Positions 54,427 through 63,385 of a stretch of 64,000 nucleotides of DNA are shown here, piece after piece (the first letter of the stretch is position 1; every line of letters begins with the position of its first letter). The position numbers were made by a program, and so were the translations under genes. Where the stretch lies: NCBI RefSeq assembly GCF_009931615.1, contig NZ_CP046620.1, positions 945,501-1,009,500 of the forward strand, read 5' to 3'. The DNA comes from Algicella marina (lineage in GTDB: Bacteria > Pseudomonadota > Alphaproteobacteria > Rhodobacterales > Rhodobacteraceae). The notes beneath the pieces were generated by a model, which was not told where the DNA came from, ran no database searches, and was given only the letters and a program-made list of their open reading frames with translations.

Positions 54427-55083
54427 ATGACCGAACAGGACATCAAGGAGAGAACCTATTCCCCGGCGGAGCGGCGCTCCGATGCCTGCATCCATTTTGC
54501 AGGCATTGTACTCGCGCTCATGGCCGTACCCGTGCTCATCACGTTGGCCGCCGTCTGGCGCGGCGACGTCGCCGCCGTCACCGGCGCCGTCATCTACGGT
54601 CTCAGTCTGATCCTGATGATCCACTGCTCGGCACTTTACCACATGGTTCGCGTGCCCCAGTGGCGTCCGGTTTTCCGGCGGATGGACCACACCGCGATCT
54701 TCATCAAGATCGCCGGCACCTATACGCCTTTTGCACTGCTTGCCGGCTCGTCGGCGATGCTGCTCACCTTCCTCTGGATCGCCGCCGCCGCAGGCGCCCT
54801 CCTGAAGATCCTCGCCCCCGGACGTTTCGAATGGGTGGCATTGTCGCTCTATCTCGGCATGGGCTGGGCAGGGGCCGTGGCGGGCGGAGAGATGATCAGC
54901 GCCTTGTCGTGGACGGGCTTTATTCTCATTCTCGTCGGCGGCTTCATCTACACGGTCGGCGTGATCTTTTATCTCTGGGAATTGCTGCCCCACCATAACG
55001 CCATCTGGCACGCTTTCGTGCTGGTTGCATCCTGCGTGTTCTATGCGGCCGTCATCGTCGAATTGATCCCCAAGGCCGCTTGA
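54427..55083 (+). CDS. Hemolysin III/PAQR family membrane protein
   Basis: A 218-residue protein with seven membrane segments. The family signatures are RRSDACIHFAGIVLALMAVPVLI in the first part, MIHCSALYHMV with Ser/His, RMDHTAIFIKIAGTYTPFAL with Asp/His, and HNAIWHAFVLVASCVFYAAV with two His at the end. These form the metal-dependent (Zn) site of the PAQR/HlyIII group. Actual haemolysis is not implied; these are probably lipid hydrolases. ATG 54427 is preceded by little ribosome-site sequence. Confidence 0.88.
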   Translation: MTEQDIKERTYSPAERRSDACIHFAGIVLALMAVPVLITLAAVWRGDVAAVTGAVIYGLSLILMIHCSALYHMVRVPQWRPVFRRMDHTAIFIKIAGTYTPFALLAGSSAMLLTFLWIAAAAGALLKILAPGRFEWVALSLYLGMGWAGAVAGGEMISALSWTGFILILVGGFIYTVGVIFYLWELLPHHNAIWHAFVLVASCVFYAAVIVELIPKAA

Positions 55084-55194
55084 CGGCGTCGGGCCTTACA
55101 GCCGGAACTTCCAGGTGATGCAGTCCGGCCCGAATGGTGGGCAATCGGCTCCCTGTCCCGCCAGCCATCGAAGCGTCCGCCACCACCGGGCGGC

Positions 55195-55425
55195 TCACCC
55201 CTTGCGGATCATCCAACGCTGGTGCGGAAACACCACTTCGTCGCTGGAGACGATCTCGTGCCCCTGTTCGGCGCAGAAATGCGGCACGTCGATCAGTGCC
55301 GCCGGATCATCGGTCTCCACTTCCAGCAGGCTTCCCACCGCCGCAGCCTTCAGCCGCTTGCGGATCTTCAGGACGGGCAGGGGGCACAACAGCCCGCGGG
55401 CATCGAGGTGGTCGGAGTCACTCAT
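55195..55425 (-). CDS. TusA-family sulfur carrier protein
   Basis: A 76-residue protein: HLDARGLLCPLPVLKIRKRLKAAAVGSLLEVETDDPAALIDVPHFCAEQGHEIV. The CPLPVLK motif holds the persulfide-carrying Cys. The family moves sulfur to tRNA thiolation or other acceptors. ATG 55425 begins just before the domain. It is divergent from ccdA (164 bp). Confidence 0.9.
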   Translation of the reverse strand: MSDSDHLDARGLLCPLPVLKIRKRLKAAAVGSLLEVETDDPAALIDVPHFCAEQGHEIVSSDEVVFPHQRWMIRKG

Positions 55426-55589
55426 GCCGCCAGTGCTACCCTGCCGGCTGGCTGGAGGGAATACCCCCCGGCGTTTCCGAGGGCGCGCCTTCACCGATGT
55501 TACAACCTTCCACGCCATTGTTATGAACCATCGGATGACGCCCACGGCATTTGCGTCTAAACGGGTTGGAGAACCAGAAGGTCAATCGC

Positions 55590-56336
55590 ATGTTCGGCAT
55601 AGATATCATGGATGCTTCCCTCCTGCCCGCGCTCCTCGTGGCGCTGGTCGCAGGCGTGATCAGCTTTCTCTCGCCGTGCGTTTTGCCGATCGTACCGTCC
55701 TATCTCGCCTATATGGCCGGAACCTCTGTCGATACCGGCAGCCGCCGTCCGCAGGGTCGGGTGATCGTCGCTGCGATCTTCTTTGTCCTCGGCCTGTCCA
55801 CCATATTCGTGCTTCTGGGCCTCGCCGCCTCCGCCATCGGGTCCGTCTTCCTGCAATACCAGCGCGAGATGGCAATGGCCGCCGGTCTCGTCATCGTTGT
55901 GTTCGGTCTGCACTTTCTTGGCATCATCCGCATTCCTCTGCTCTACCGCGAGGCACGGCTGGACGCGGGTGACAGGGGCGGCTCCGCGCTTGGTGCCTAT
56001 GTTCTCGGGCTGGCCTTCGCCTTCGGCTGGACGCCGTGCATCGGTCCCATTCTCGGCACCATCCTCAGTCTCGCTGCGCAGGAAGGCACGCTGGAACGTG
56101 GCATGATCCTCATGGCCACCTACGCCGCCGGGCTCGGCCTGCCGTTCCTCTTCGCCGCCGTCTTCCTCAACAGTTTCGCAGGGATGATGTCCGGTTTCCG
56201 CCGCCACATGGGGGCCATCGAAAAGGTCATGGGGGCGCTGCTGGTCCTCGTCGGCGTGATGATGGCCACCGGCCTGTTTTCCAGCTTTTCCTTCTGGCTT
56301 CTCGAAACCTTCCCCGGCCTCGCGGCAATCGGCTGA
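55590..56336 (+). CDS. ccdA: Cytochrome c biogenesis protein CcdA
   Basis: A 248-residue, six-span membrane protein that passes electrons from cytoplasmic thioredoxin to periplasmic thiol proteins used in cytochrome c maturation. The two functional Cys are in FLSPCVLPIVPSYLAYMAG (near residue 30) and FGWTPCIGPILGTI (near residue 150). Length and layout match the short CcdA form. ATG 55590 lacks a strong ribosome site; alternatives upstream add a charged stretch unlike the family. Confidence 0.92.
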   Translation: MFGIDIMDASLLPALLVALVAGVISFLSPCVLPIVPSYLAYMAGTSVDTGSRRPQGRVIVAAIFFVLGLSTIFVLLGLAASAIGSVFLQYQREMAMAAGLVIVVFGLHFLGIIRIPLLYREARLDAGDRGGSALGAYVLGLAFAFGWTPCIGPILGTILSLAAQEGTLERGMILMATYAAGLGLPFLFAAVFLNSFAGMMSGFRRHMGAIEKVMGALLVLVGVMMATGLFSSFSFWLLETFPGLAAIG

Positions 56337-56420
56337 GCCGGCACCGGCGAAAATCTTGGTCTGGCCCCGCCGCACAAATCCGCGTATTCGAAGGACAAAC
56401 TCCGGCAGGCCAGAGGCGGT

Positions 56421-57776
56421 ATGAGCGACGAACCCGAAGACAGCAAGGCAGACAGTGAGATTTCGCTAAATGGCGAAGGCTTGCTGGGCCGTCTCGGTGT
56501 CGCACCCGTCAGCCTCACGTCCGAGTTGCCACGCAAGTTCTACGAGGCCGCGATCGTGCCGATACGCAGCCTGCGCCGCCAGCGTATCCTGATCAACCGG
56601 CCCCGGCGCATCGAGGAGATGCTGGCAAGCCGCGCGGCCGAGTTTGCCCGTCCCAAGGAACTGCCCAAGGACATGTTCGAGCTGTTCGGCCGCAACATCT
56701 TCGAGGCCGGACCGGAACAATACGCCCGCATCCGCCCGCTGGTGGAAATCGCCTATGGGCCAGACCGGATGAAGCGCTACCTGCCACGGGTCCTCGAGGC
56801 CGGGTCTGAAGCCGTCAGCCGCCTCACGGCAACGTCCGGTCCGCAGGACATCTGGCCGGAAATCTACCGCCTCTCAGCCGATATCAACCTGCGCATGATC
56901 CTGTCGCTGACCGTCGACCAGCCCGAGGGCAAGTACTTCGCCGAGAAGATCCCAGAAGTCGCTGCCCGGTTCGCCAGAACCGGCATGGCTTCCGAATTCG
57001 GAGGCAAGGGCCCGAAGGCCAAGGGCTCGGATGGCACAGTGCTGGCTGCTGCACTCGACCGTCATCTTCAGGCCCGCGTGCCCGGCATCGCCGAGTTCAA
57101 GGGGCCGCAGGATGTCGCGACCGACCTGATGCTCGTCCAGCATCCCGATACATGGGAACGGCTGGATGCCAATTTTGTTCGCCACCAGATCGCCGCACTT
57201 CTGGTCCATGGCACCGAAGCCATCGCTTCGGCGCTGGCATGGGCGCTCTGGTTCACCGCTGCCACAGATGGGCTGGGCGAGCGGGCACAAGCAGAGGCCG
57301 CCGCTGCCTGCTCCGGTCCGCAGGGACTCGACTTCATGGCGTTGGCCCGGCTGCGCCTCCTGCCGGCCATCCTCTCCGAGACCCTGCGCCTCGCGCCCCC
57401 CGTTCCGATCTTCGCCCGCCGGCCACGACAGGTCGAACAGGTGCGCGACATCGCTGTCCGCGAGAGTGGCTTCCTGTTCATCTCGCCATGGCACCTCGGC
57501 CGGCATCAGGAGTTCTGGGACGAGCCGGAGCGCTTTGATCCGGAACGCTGGCTGCAAGGCGGCAAGGGTACGGAGCCGGGGTTCCACAACATCCCGTTTT
57601 CGGCCGGCAAACGCCGCTGCCCGGCTGCCGGCATGGTCCGACTCGACGTGCTGGCGCTGCTCACCCTGATCCTCGGCCACTGTCGCATCTCTCCGGCGCC
57701 TGACGCCGCACCGGAGCCGCAGCCCGGCGTGGCCCTGGGCGGTCGTGGTCTGTCCCTGACAGTCGGGAAACCCTGA
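56421..57776 (+). CDS. Cytochrome P450, divergent (first of pair)
   Basis: A 451-residue P450. The heme loop is FSAGKRRCPAAGM with Cys400; the usual Gly two residues after Cys is Ala. The K-helix ExxR is SETLRLAPP (Glu320, Arg323), and the meander PERFDPERWLQGG is present. The I-helix reads LLVHGTEAIAS (residues 261-271), where the normal acid-Thr pair is Glu-Ala, so the Thr used in oxygen activation is missing. The substrate is unknown and the enzyme may be atypical. It starts an operon with a hydrolase (1-bp gap) and a second P450. Confidence 0.9.
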   Translation: MSDEPEDSKADSEISLNGEGLLGRLGVAPVSLTSELPRKFYEAAIVPIRSLRRQRILINRPRRIEEMLASRAAEFARPKELPKDMFELFGRNIFEAGPEQYARIRPLVEIAYGPDRMKRYLPRVLEAGSEAVSRLTATSGPQDIWPEIYRLSADINLRMILSLTVDQPEGKYFAEKIPEVAARFARTGMASEFGGKGPKAKGSDGTVLAAALDRHLQARVPGIAEFKGPQDVATDLMLVQHPDTWERLDANFVRHQIAALLVHGTEAIASALAWALWFTAATDGLGERAQAEAAAACSGPQGLDFMALARLRLLPAILSETLRLAPPVPIFARRPRQVEQVRDIAVRESGFLFISPWHLGRHQEFWDEPERFDPERWLQGGKGTEPGFHNIPFSAGKRRCPAAGMVRLDVLALLTLILGHCRISPAPDAAPEPQPGVALGGRGLSLTVGKP

Positions 57777-57777
57777 A

Positions 57778-59049
57778 ATGGCCCACGCGCAAGCGAACGC
57801 CCTGCCGCCGGAAGCGGCCACCGAAGCGTCTCAGCCACAGGAAGTCCGTCGCCGTCACGTGTTCTACGTGCCCGGCTTCGACCCCATGGGCGCCCGCCGC
57901 TATCGCGAACTCTACCGCACGCACTCCGCCCGTCAGGCCGAAATTTCGGGCTATGAAATCGCCGTCAGTGCGGCCCCGAAACAGGCCGGCAACTATGCGT
58001 GGAGTGTCTCCTCCGAGATCGAGGGCCAGAAGACAGAAACCATCGTCGAGTTTCTGGAGTGGTCCGACCTCGTCCGCCAGACGATGAACCGCAACACCCT
58101 GCACGCCCTCTGGACATGGGCCTGGACCGGCACGTGGTTCCTGTGGTCCGGCGCGGTCCGCGCCTGGGCCAGCCTGCACCGCAAGATCCTGATCCCCGGC
58201 CTTTACCCCTACCTGACCATTCTCGCGCAACTGTTGGCCGGCCTTCTGGTCGGTCTGGCCGCCGGCGGTCTCGCCGCCGCATTCGGCCTGGCCACACCCG
58301 CCGTCCGCGCCGTTGCGCTCGTCGCCGGGGTGGCCGCCACCGCCGCCATCCTGCGCTACTTCCGCAAACGCGATCAGAAACACTACATCTACTACCTGCT
58401 GTTCATGCTCGCATACGCCGCCGTCCGTGCACAGAAGCGCCCGAAAATGATGCTCGACCGCGAGGACGCGTTCGCCAGACGCATCGCCGAGGTCCTCCGC
58501 ACGGGCGAGGCCGACGAAGTGCTCGTCGTCGGCCATTCCGCCGGCGGGTACGTCGCCGTACCGATCGTGGCAAAGCTAGTGCGCATGCCCGGTCTGCCTC
58601 TTGAACGACTGGGCCTGCTGACGCTCGCCCATGTCATCCCGCTCACCTCTTTCCTCAAGGGGGCAGGGGACATGCGCGCCGATCTCAACATCCTGTCGAA
58701 GACCCCGGAAATCACATGGCTCGATGTTTCCGCTCCGGGCGACGGAGGCTGTTTCCCACTCTCCGATCCCGTCGCCACCTGCGGTGCCGCCGACGATGAC
58801 CAGATCTGGCCGAAAGTCATCTCCGCTGCCTTCTCGATGACCCTTTCGGAGGAGAAGCAGGACCCGAAGACCTTCACCTTCTTTGAGCGCCACTTTCAGT
58901 ACATCTACGCCTTCGACTACCCGCGCGAATACGATTACTTCCGCATCACCGCCGGGCCGATGACGCTGCGGACCCGCTTCGCGCACCGCGACAGCACCAC
59001 GTCCCGCATCACCCGCGTCTGCACCCCCTACACGGACCGCGAGCAATGA
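57778..59049 (+). CDS. Membrane-associated alpha/beta hydrolase-like protein in P450 operon
   Basis: A 423-residue protein. RRRHVFYVPGFDPMGARRYRELY at residues 24-46 resembles the oxyanion strand of hydrolases. Residues about 108-200 contain several hydrophobic helices, and GHSAGG with Ser254 is a GxSxG nucleophile elbow. A likely His is in the C-terminal third (FAHRDSTTS). It is probably a membrane-bound esterase or lipase acting on a substrate or product of the flanking P450s. It starts 1 bp after the first P450 stop and overlaps the second by 4 bp. No named family was recognised. Confidence 0.75.
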   Translation: MAHAQANALPPEAATEASQPQEVRRRHVFYVPGFDPMGARRYRELYRTHSARQAEISGYEIAVSAAPKQAGNYAWSVSSEIEGQKTETIVEFLEWSDLVRQTMNRNTLHALWTWAWTGTWFLWSGAVRAWASLHRKILIPGLYPYLTILAQLLAGLLVGLAAGGLAAAFGLATPAVRAVALVAGVAATAAILRYFRKRDQKHYIYYLLFMLAYAAVRAQKRPKMMLDREDAFARRIAEVLRTGEADEVLVVGHSAGGYVAVPIVAKLVRMPGLPLERLGLLTLAHVIPLTSFLKGAGDMRADLNILSKTPEITWLDVSAPGDGGCFPLSDPVATCGAADDDQIWPKVISAAFSMTLSEEKQDPKTFTFFERHFQYIYAFDYPREYDYFRITAGPMTLRTRFAHRDSTTSRITRVCTPYTDREQ

Positions 59050-60422
59050 CAGACTACATCCCGCCCATGCCCGATACACGCCCGGAGAATGCCTCCTGGC
59101 GCCAGCGCCTCAGGCTCGCCCACCAGGACATGTTCGCCTCGCTGCCCCAGCGCCTCTATTCGGCATGGATGGCGCAGACGCGCTTCCCGCTGTTCCACAC
59201 CTTTCTCGTCAACGACCCGGACGTGACGAAAACCGTGCTGGAAGAACGTCCCGACGACTTCCCGAAATCCGACATCATCCGCGACACGCTTAAGCTGCTG
59301 CTCGGCAACTCCGTCTTCGTCACCAACGGCGAGGTCTGGAAGCGCCAGCGCCGCATTATCGACCCGTCCTTCGAGGGCGGCCGTCTGCGCGACGTGTTCC
59401 CCGCGATGGTCGAGGCCGGGCAGAACTGCACCGCGCGGCTTGCAGAGCAGGCCAATGGCGAGCCGGTGGAAATCGAGTTCGAAACCGCCCACGCCGCCGC
59501 CGATGTCATCTTCCGCACGCTCTTCTCACGCCCCATCGAGGACGAAAAGGCCCGCGCCGTCTTCTACGCCTTCCGCAACTACCAGCGCTCGGCCCCGCTA
59601 ATGACCTATTCGGCACTTCTGAAAATGCCCGACTGGGTGCCGCGCTTCCGCTCGAAGAAATCCCGCGTCAATGCGCAGGAAATCCGCGACCTGATCACCG
59701 AGATGACGGAAATCCGCGAAGCCGAGATTGCGGCGGGCACGGCTCCCGACGACCTCGCCACCAAGATCATGACCACCGCCGACCCGCTGACGGGCGAGAA
59801 ATTCGACACCGAGGAAATGGTCGATCAGGTCGCCATCTTCTTCCTTGCCGGGCACGAAACCTCCGCCTCCGCTCTGTCGTGGACGCTCTATTGCCTCGCC
59901 GCCTGCCCGCATTTTCAGGAGCGGGCCGCCGCCGAGGCGCAGGCGGCATGGCAGGATGCACCCGACTTCGCCAACATGCGCAACCTGCCCTTCATCCGCG
60001 ACGTCTTCCGCGAGGCGCTGCGCCTCTATCCGCCCGTGCCCATGATGGTCCGCGAACCCGTGAAGAATGAGCGTTTCCGCAAGCGCGATGTCGGCAAGGG
60101 CTCGCTGCTGTTCCTCTCGCCGTGGCATATGCAAAGGCACGAGAAGATGTGGGAACGCCCCCATGTCTTCGACCCGGACCGCTGGCAGGAAGCCGCGACC
60201 AAGGAGGCCAGCCGCAAGGCCTATCTGCCCTTTTCCTCCGGCCCCCGCGTCTGCACGGGCGCGGGCTTCGCGATGATCGAGGGCGTGATCCTGCTGGCGC
60301 TGATCCTGCGCGACCTCAAATTCGAGCTCGTGGAGGGCCGCGTGCCCAAACCCGTGCATCACCTGACGGTACGGTCGGAGGACGGCATCTACCTGTCGAT
60401 CACCAGGCGCCGCCCCGCTTAG
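59046..60422 (+). CDS. Cytochrome P450 (second of pair)
   Basis: A 458-residue P450 with all standard parts: I-helix FFLAGHETSASAL (AGHET at residues 268-272), K-helix REALRLYPPVP, meander FDPDRWQE, and heme loop FSSGPRVCTGAGFA with Cys403. This is a catalytically complete enzyme, unlike its partner. No ferredoxin or reductase gene is adjacent. The substrate is unknown. The start overlaps the hydrolase stop (ATGA), so the three are translationally coupled. Confidence 0.94.
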   Translation: MTDYIPPMPDTRPENASWRQRLRLAHQDMFASLPQRLYSAWMAQTRFPLFHTFLVNDPDVTKTVLEERPDDFPKSDIIRDTLKLLLGNSVFVTNGEVWKRQRRIIDPSFEGGRLRDVFPAMVEAGQNCTARLAEQANGEPVEIEFETAHAAADVIFRTLFSRPIEDEKARAVFYAFRNYQRSAPLMTYSALLKMPDWVPRFRSKKSRVNAQEIRDLITEMTEIREAEIAAGTAPDDLATKIMTTADPLTGEKFDTEEMVDQVAIFFLAGHETSASALSWTLYCLAACPHFQERAAAEAQAAWQDAPDFANMRNLPFIRDVFREALRLYPPVPMMVREPVKNERFRKRDVGKGSLLFLSPWHMQRHEKMWERPHVFDPDRWQEAATKEASRKAYLPFSSGPRVCTGAGFAMIEGVILLALILRDLKFELVEGRVPKPVHHLTVRSEDGIYLSITRRRPA

Positions 60423-60478
60423 GTTGGGCAACCTGCCGACGATGGCAACGCCCGGAAGTCGGCAAGCCTACCGACTCA

Positions 60479-60730
60479 TCACCGACGCCCCGCCGCTTGC
60501 CCTCGCGCCATCCGCTGGAACACGAACAACCGGATCGCCGAGGCCAGCCCGCATTCCACGCCCCGCGCCGCGTCGATCTCAGCCGCCAGCGCGTTGATCG
60601 CCTTGCCGTCTGCCGCCGCGATCTTCACGAACTCCCGCCAGTAGGGATCTTCGAGGCTGACCGATGTCCGATGGCCGCGCAGTGTCAGCGAGCGCTTCCT
60701 CGGCCGTGCTGCCGAAAAATCTACGTCCAT
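60479..60730 (-). CDS. Ribbon-helix-helix domain protein
   Basis: An 83-residue protein: RKRSLTLRGHRTSVSLEDPYWREFVKIAAADGKAINALAAEIDAARG matches the RHH_4-type DNA-binding domain of alphaproteobacteria. Basic C-terminus (FQRMARGQAAGRR). It lies downstream of a DUF4169 gene on the same strand. Target sites are unknown. Confidence 0.8.
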   Translation of the reverse strand: MDVDFSAARPRKRSLTLRGHRTSVSLEDPYWREFVKIAAADGKAINALAAEIDAARGVECGLASAIRLFVFQRMARGQAAGRR

Positions 60731-60773
60731 CGCTGTAGGGAGGCTGGGCGGCGGTTGGAAACTCCGTCACCGC

Positions 60774-60956
60774 TCATGCGTCTTCGTCCTCGATCTCATG
60801 TCCGCCGGTTCGCAGCCGTTCCGCCTTCGCGGCTTCAACTCCTGCCTTGTCCGATGCCGACAGCCGCGCGGCGTCCGTGCGGGTCTCAGCTTCGCGGCGC
60901 GCGGCATCCCGTGCCTGCGTCTTGCGAAAACGTCGGAGGTTCACAACCTTGGTCAT
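60774..60956 (-). CDS. DUF4169 family protein
   Basis: A 60-residue, highly charged protein: MTKVVNLRRFRKTQARDAARREAE is the DUF4169 signature, followed by a helical Ala/Arg/Glu stretch and an acidic end. Usually found next to the RHH gene, fumC and sspB in Rhodobacteraceae, as here. Function unknown. Confidence 0.8.
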   Translation of the reverse strand: MTKVVNLRRFRKTQARDAARREAETRTDAARLSASDKAGVEAAKAERLRTGGHEIEDEDA

Positions 60957-61030
60957 TGGCTCAGGCTAATCGGGCCCGAACCGAATTTGAACTGAAAAAG
61001 TGGGCGTTCGGACGGGTGGGCCCGGTGATG

Positions 61031-61597
61031 TCAGATCAGCGCCCGCGTTTCCGCTGCCGACAGGGTTGGCAGCATGTGGCACTCAATGCCGCGCCGCACG
61101 GCCCGCATCCCCGCGCATTCGCACCAGCAGCCCTCGGCCTGCACCATTTCCTGAGCATCGAAGTTAAGATGGTAATAGGTGATCACAGCGACGGAGACTT
61201 CCGAGATCGTCCTTCCGTTCACCAGGTCACGCGCCGAGACCAGCACCTCACCGGCACCGAACAACGCCTGCGCATGCCAATCCTGCACCCGCAGCCATTG
61301 TGCCGGAGAAACGTAGAGATCTCGTGAATTGCCAAGGGCAGAGCCGGAGCGCAGCAATACCGGGTTTTCTTCCCGCCCTGGCACGAAGCGCGAACAGGTC
61401 AACCGCCGCAGCGGTTTCAGCCCTCTGAATGTCACGATCCTCTCGCCAACCTTCAGGTCTTCCACGGCCACCGGACCGCGTTCCGTGGCAATTTCGGTGC
61501 CCCGTGCCAGCCCGGCCTTCAGCGCCGTTTCCGTCCGAGCGTTCGGGTTGCGTGTGTCCGTGACGTCGATACCCTCGTCCAACACGATCTGATCCAT
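61031..61597 (-). CDS. Hint-domain protein with replaced active-site Cys
   Basis: Residues from about 25 form a Hint fold: LARGTEIATERGPVAVEDLKVGERIVTFRGLKPLRRL, then NPVLLRSGSALGNSRDLYVSPAQWLRVQDW, typical of the Hint_2-like proteins of Rhodobacteraceae. In self-cleaving Hint domains the segment opens with Cys before the GT turn (C-x-x-GT); here it is GLARGT, with no Cys. So autocleavage is not expected. The start ATG 61597 has ggtggag just upstream; an alternative start at 61654 adds 19 residues. The upstream DNA has tandem dyads. Confidence 0.75.
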   Translation of the reverse strand: MDQIVLDEGIDVTDTRNPNARTETALKAGLARGTEIATERGPVAVEDLKVGERIVTFRGLKPLRRLTCSRFVPGREENPVLLRSGSALGNSRDLYVSPAQWLRVQDWHAQALFGAGEVLVSARDLVNGRTISEVSVAVITYYHLNFDAQEMVQAEGCWCECAGMRAVRRGIECHMLPTLSAAETRALI

Positions 61598-61769
61598 GTT
61601 CTCCACCGTGCCCCTCCAGTGAAATGGTTGATCTATGAAGGGTAGCATTTCCATATGACAATAATAGTGCTGCACCTGCTAAAAGATCGTACCGCGTCGC
61701 ACAAAAATCGTTTTGCGCAAAATTTGATCATTTGGTGGGGTTTGATGGAAGAGTGGGCGATTGCAGGCC

Positions 61770-61814
61770 AGGTAATCAAACCTGATACCTGAGAGGTAAT
61801 GAAATCCACTACCT
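61770..61814. promoter_or_regulatory. Tandem AGGTA-N11-TACCT dyads (probable operator)
   Basis: Two 21-bp inverted repeats, AGGTA-N11-TACCT, at 61770-61790 and 61794-61814, start 24 bp apart and share 15 of 21 bases. They lie upstream of the Hint gene and downstream of fumC. Symmetry and tandem copy number suggest a dimeric regulator binding twice. Regulator unknown. Confidence 0.6.
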
Positions 61815-61866
61815 CTCTCCAGAGACGTCAATCAGGCGGCGGATATGGGCGAAACGGCGCAATCAG

Positions 61867-61905
61867 CCATACCGAACCCATACCAAAACCATACCAAATC
61901 CATAT
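61867..61905 (-). repeat. Four 11-bp phased GTATGG/ATATGG repeats
   Basis: On the plus strand CCATAC occurs at 61867-61872, 61878-61883 and 61889-61894, and CCATAT at 61900-61905; the spacing is exactly 11 bp. On the minus strand this is (T/A)TTTGGTATGG-type units, the same as at 8150-8177. It begins 20 bp past the fumC stop. Confidence 0.7.
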
Positions 61906-61925
61906 TCGCCCCGCAGGGCGATAGG

Positions 61926-63320
61926 TCAGTCCTTCGGCCCGATCATGTCCTTCGGCTGCACCACCCGGTCAAAGGTTTCGGCGTCGACAAACCCAAGTTT
62001 TATTGCCTCTTCCTTGAGCGTCGTCCGGTTCTTGTGCGCGGTCTTCGCCACCTTCGTGGCATTGTCATAGCCAATTTCCGGCGCCAGCGCCGTCACCAGC
62101 ATCAGGCTTTCCCACATCAATTTCGAGATCCGATCCTCGTCCGCCTCTATGCCGACAACGCAATTGTCGGTGAAGGCCACACTCGCATCGCCCAGAAGTT
62201 GCATGGATTGCAGAACGTTATACGCCATCATCGGCTTGTACACGTTCAGTTCGAAATGCCCCTGCGAGCCGGCAAAGCCCACGGCGGCGTCGTTGCCCAT
62301 CACATGAGCGCATACCTGCGTCAGCGCTTCGCACTGCGTGGGGTTCACCTTGCCCGGCATGATTGAGGAGCCCGGTTCATTTTCCGGCAACATCAACTCC
62401 CCAAGGCCGCAGCGCGGGCCGGAACCAAGCAGGCGGATATCGTTAGCGATTTTGAAAAGACTTGCTGCTACAGTCTTCAATGCACCTGACATCTCAACCA
62501 GTGCGTCATGTGCAGCCAGTGCCTCGAACTTGTTCGGTGCAGTAACGAATGGGTAACCTGTGATCCGCGCCATGTTGGCAGCGACTTTCTCGCCCCAACC
62601 TGCCTTGGTGTTCAGCCCGGTGCCCACGGCGGTTCCACCCTGCGCCAGCGGGTAGATGTTTTCCAGCGCCGCCTTGACCCGCTTGATTCCCTGTTCCACC
62701 TGGAAGGCATAGCCCCCGAACTCCTGGCCCAGCGTCAGCGGCGTCGCATCCTGCGTGTGCGTCCTGCCAATCTTGATTATATCTTTGAAAGCATTGGCTT
62801 TTTCACTCAACGCCCCATGCAGCTTTTGCAGGCCGGGCAGCACAACGTCGTGTGCCGTCGTCGCCACCGCGATATGCATCGCCGTCGGGAACGTGTCATT
62901 GGAAGACTGGCCCATGTTGCAGTGATCATTGGGATGAACCGGCGATTTGGAGCCGATCTCACCACCCAGCATCTCAATAGCCCGGTTCGCAATCACCTCG
63001 TTGGCGTTCATGTTCGATTGCGTACCTGATCCGGTCTGCCAGACCACCAGAGGGAAGTTGTCGTCGAGCTTGCCCGCCACCACTTCCGCCGCAGCCGCCT
63101 GGATCGCCTCACCGAGCTTCGGATCGAGCGTGCCCAGTTCCACGTTGGCTTCGGCACAGGCCTGCTTGATCACCCCCAGCGCCCGAACGATCGCAACCGG
63201 CTGTTTCTCCCAGCCGATCGGAAAATTCATAATGCTTCTCTGGGTTTGCGCACCCCAGTACTTGTCTGCCGGTACTTCCAGCGGGCCAAAACTGTCGGAT
63301 TCGGTGCGGGTATCGGCCAT
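61926..63320 (-). CDS. fumC: Fumarate hydratase class II
   Basis: A 464-residue, iron-free fumarase of the TCA cycle: [56 protein letters not shown], the signature [16 protein letters not shown] with catalytic Ser, and a long helical core. ATG 63320 (MADTRTES) follows ggag; an upstream frame to 63380 looks unlike coding sequence for this family. The sspB gene lies 65 bp upstream on the same strand. Confidence 0.97.
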   Translation of the reverse strand: MADTRTESDSFGPLEVPADKYWGAQTQRSIMNFPIGWEKQPVAIVRALGVIKQACAEANVELGTLDPKLGEAIQAAAAEVVAGKLDDNFPLVVWQTGSGTQSNMNANEVIANRAIEMLGGEIGSKSPVHPNDHCNMGQSSNDTFPTAMHIAVATTAHDVVLPGLQKLHGALSEKANAFKDIIKIGRTHTQDATPLTLGQEFGGYAFQVEQGIKRVKAALENIYPLAQGGTAVGTGLNTKAGWGEKVAANMARITGYPFVTAPNKFEALAAHDALVEMSGALKTVAASLFKIANDIRLLGSGPRCGLGELMLPENEPGSSIMPGKVNPTQCEALTQVCAHVMGNDAAVGFAGSQGHFELNVYKPMMAYNVLQSMQLLGDASVAFTDNCVVGIEADEDRISKLMWESLMLVTALAPEIGYDNATKVAKTAHKNRTTLKEEAIKLGFVDAETFDRVVQPKDMIGPKD

Positions 63321-63385
63321 GACAGGCTCCTCTGCAATTGGGTCGTGCAGAGCTATAGCGCGGCCGACGGGTGTTGCCAATTGCC

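Noticed and set aside
60434-60464. TGCCGAC/GTCGGCA hairpin between the second P450 and the RHH gene as a terminator
   Set aside because: The loop is 17 bases and no T-run follows on either strand.
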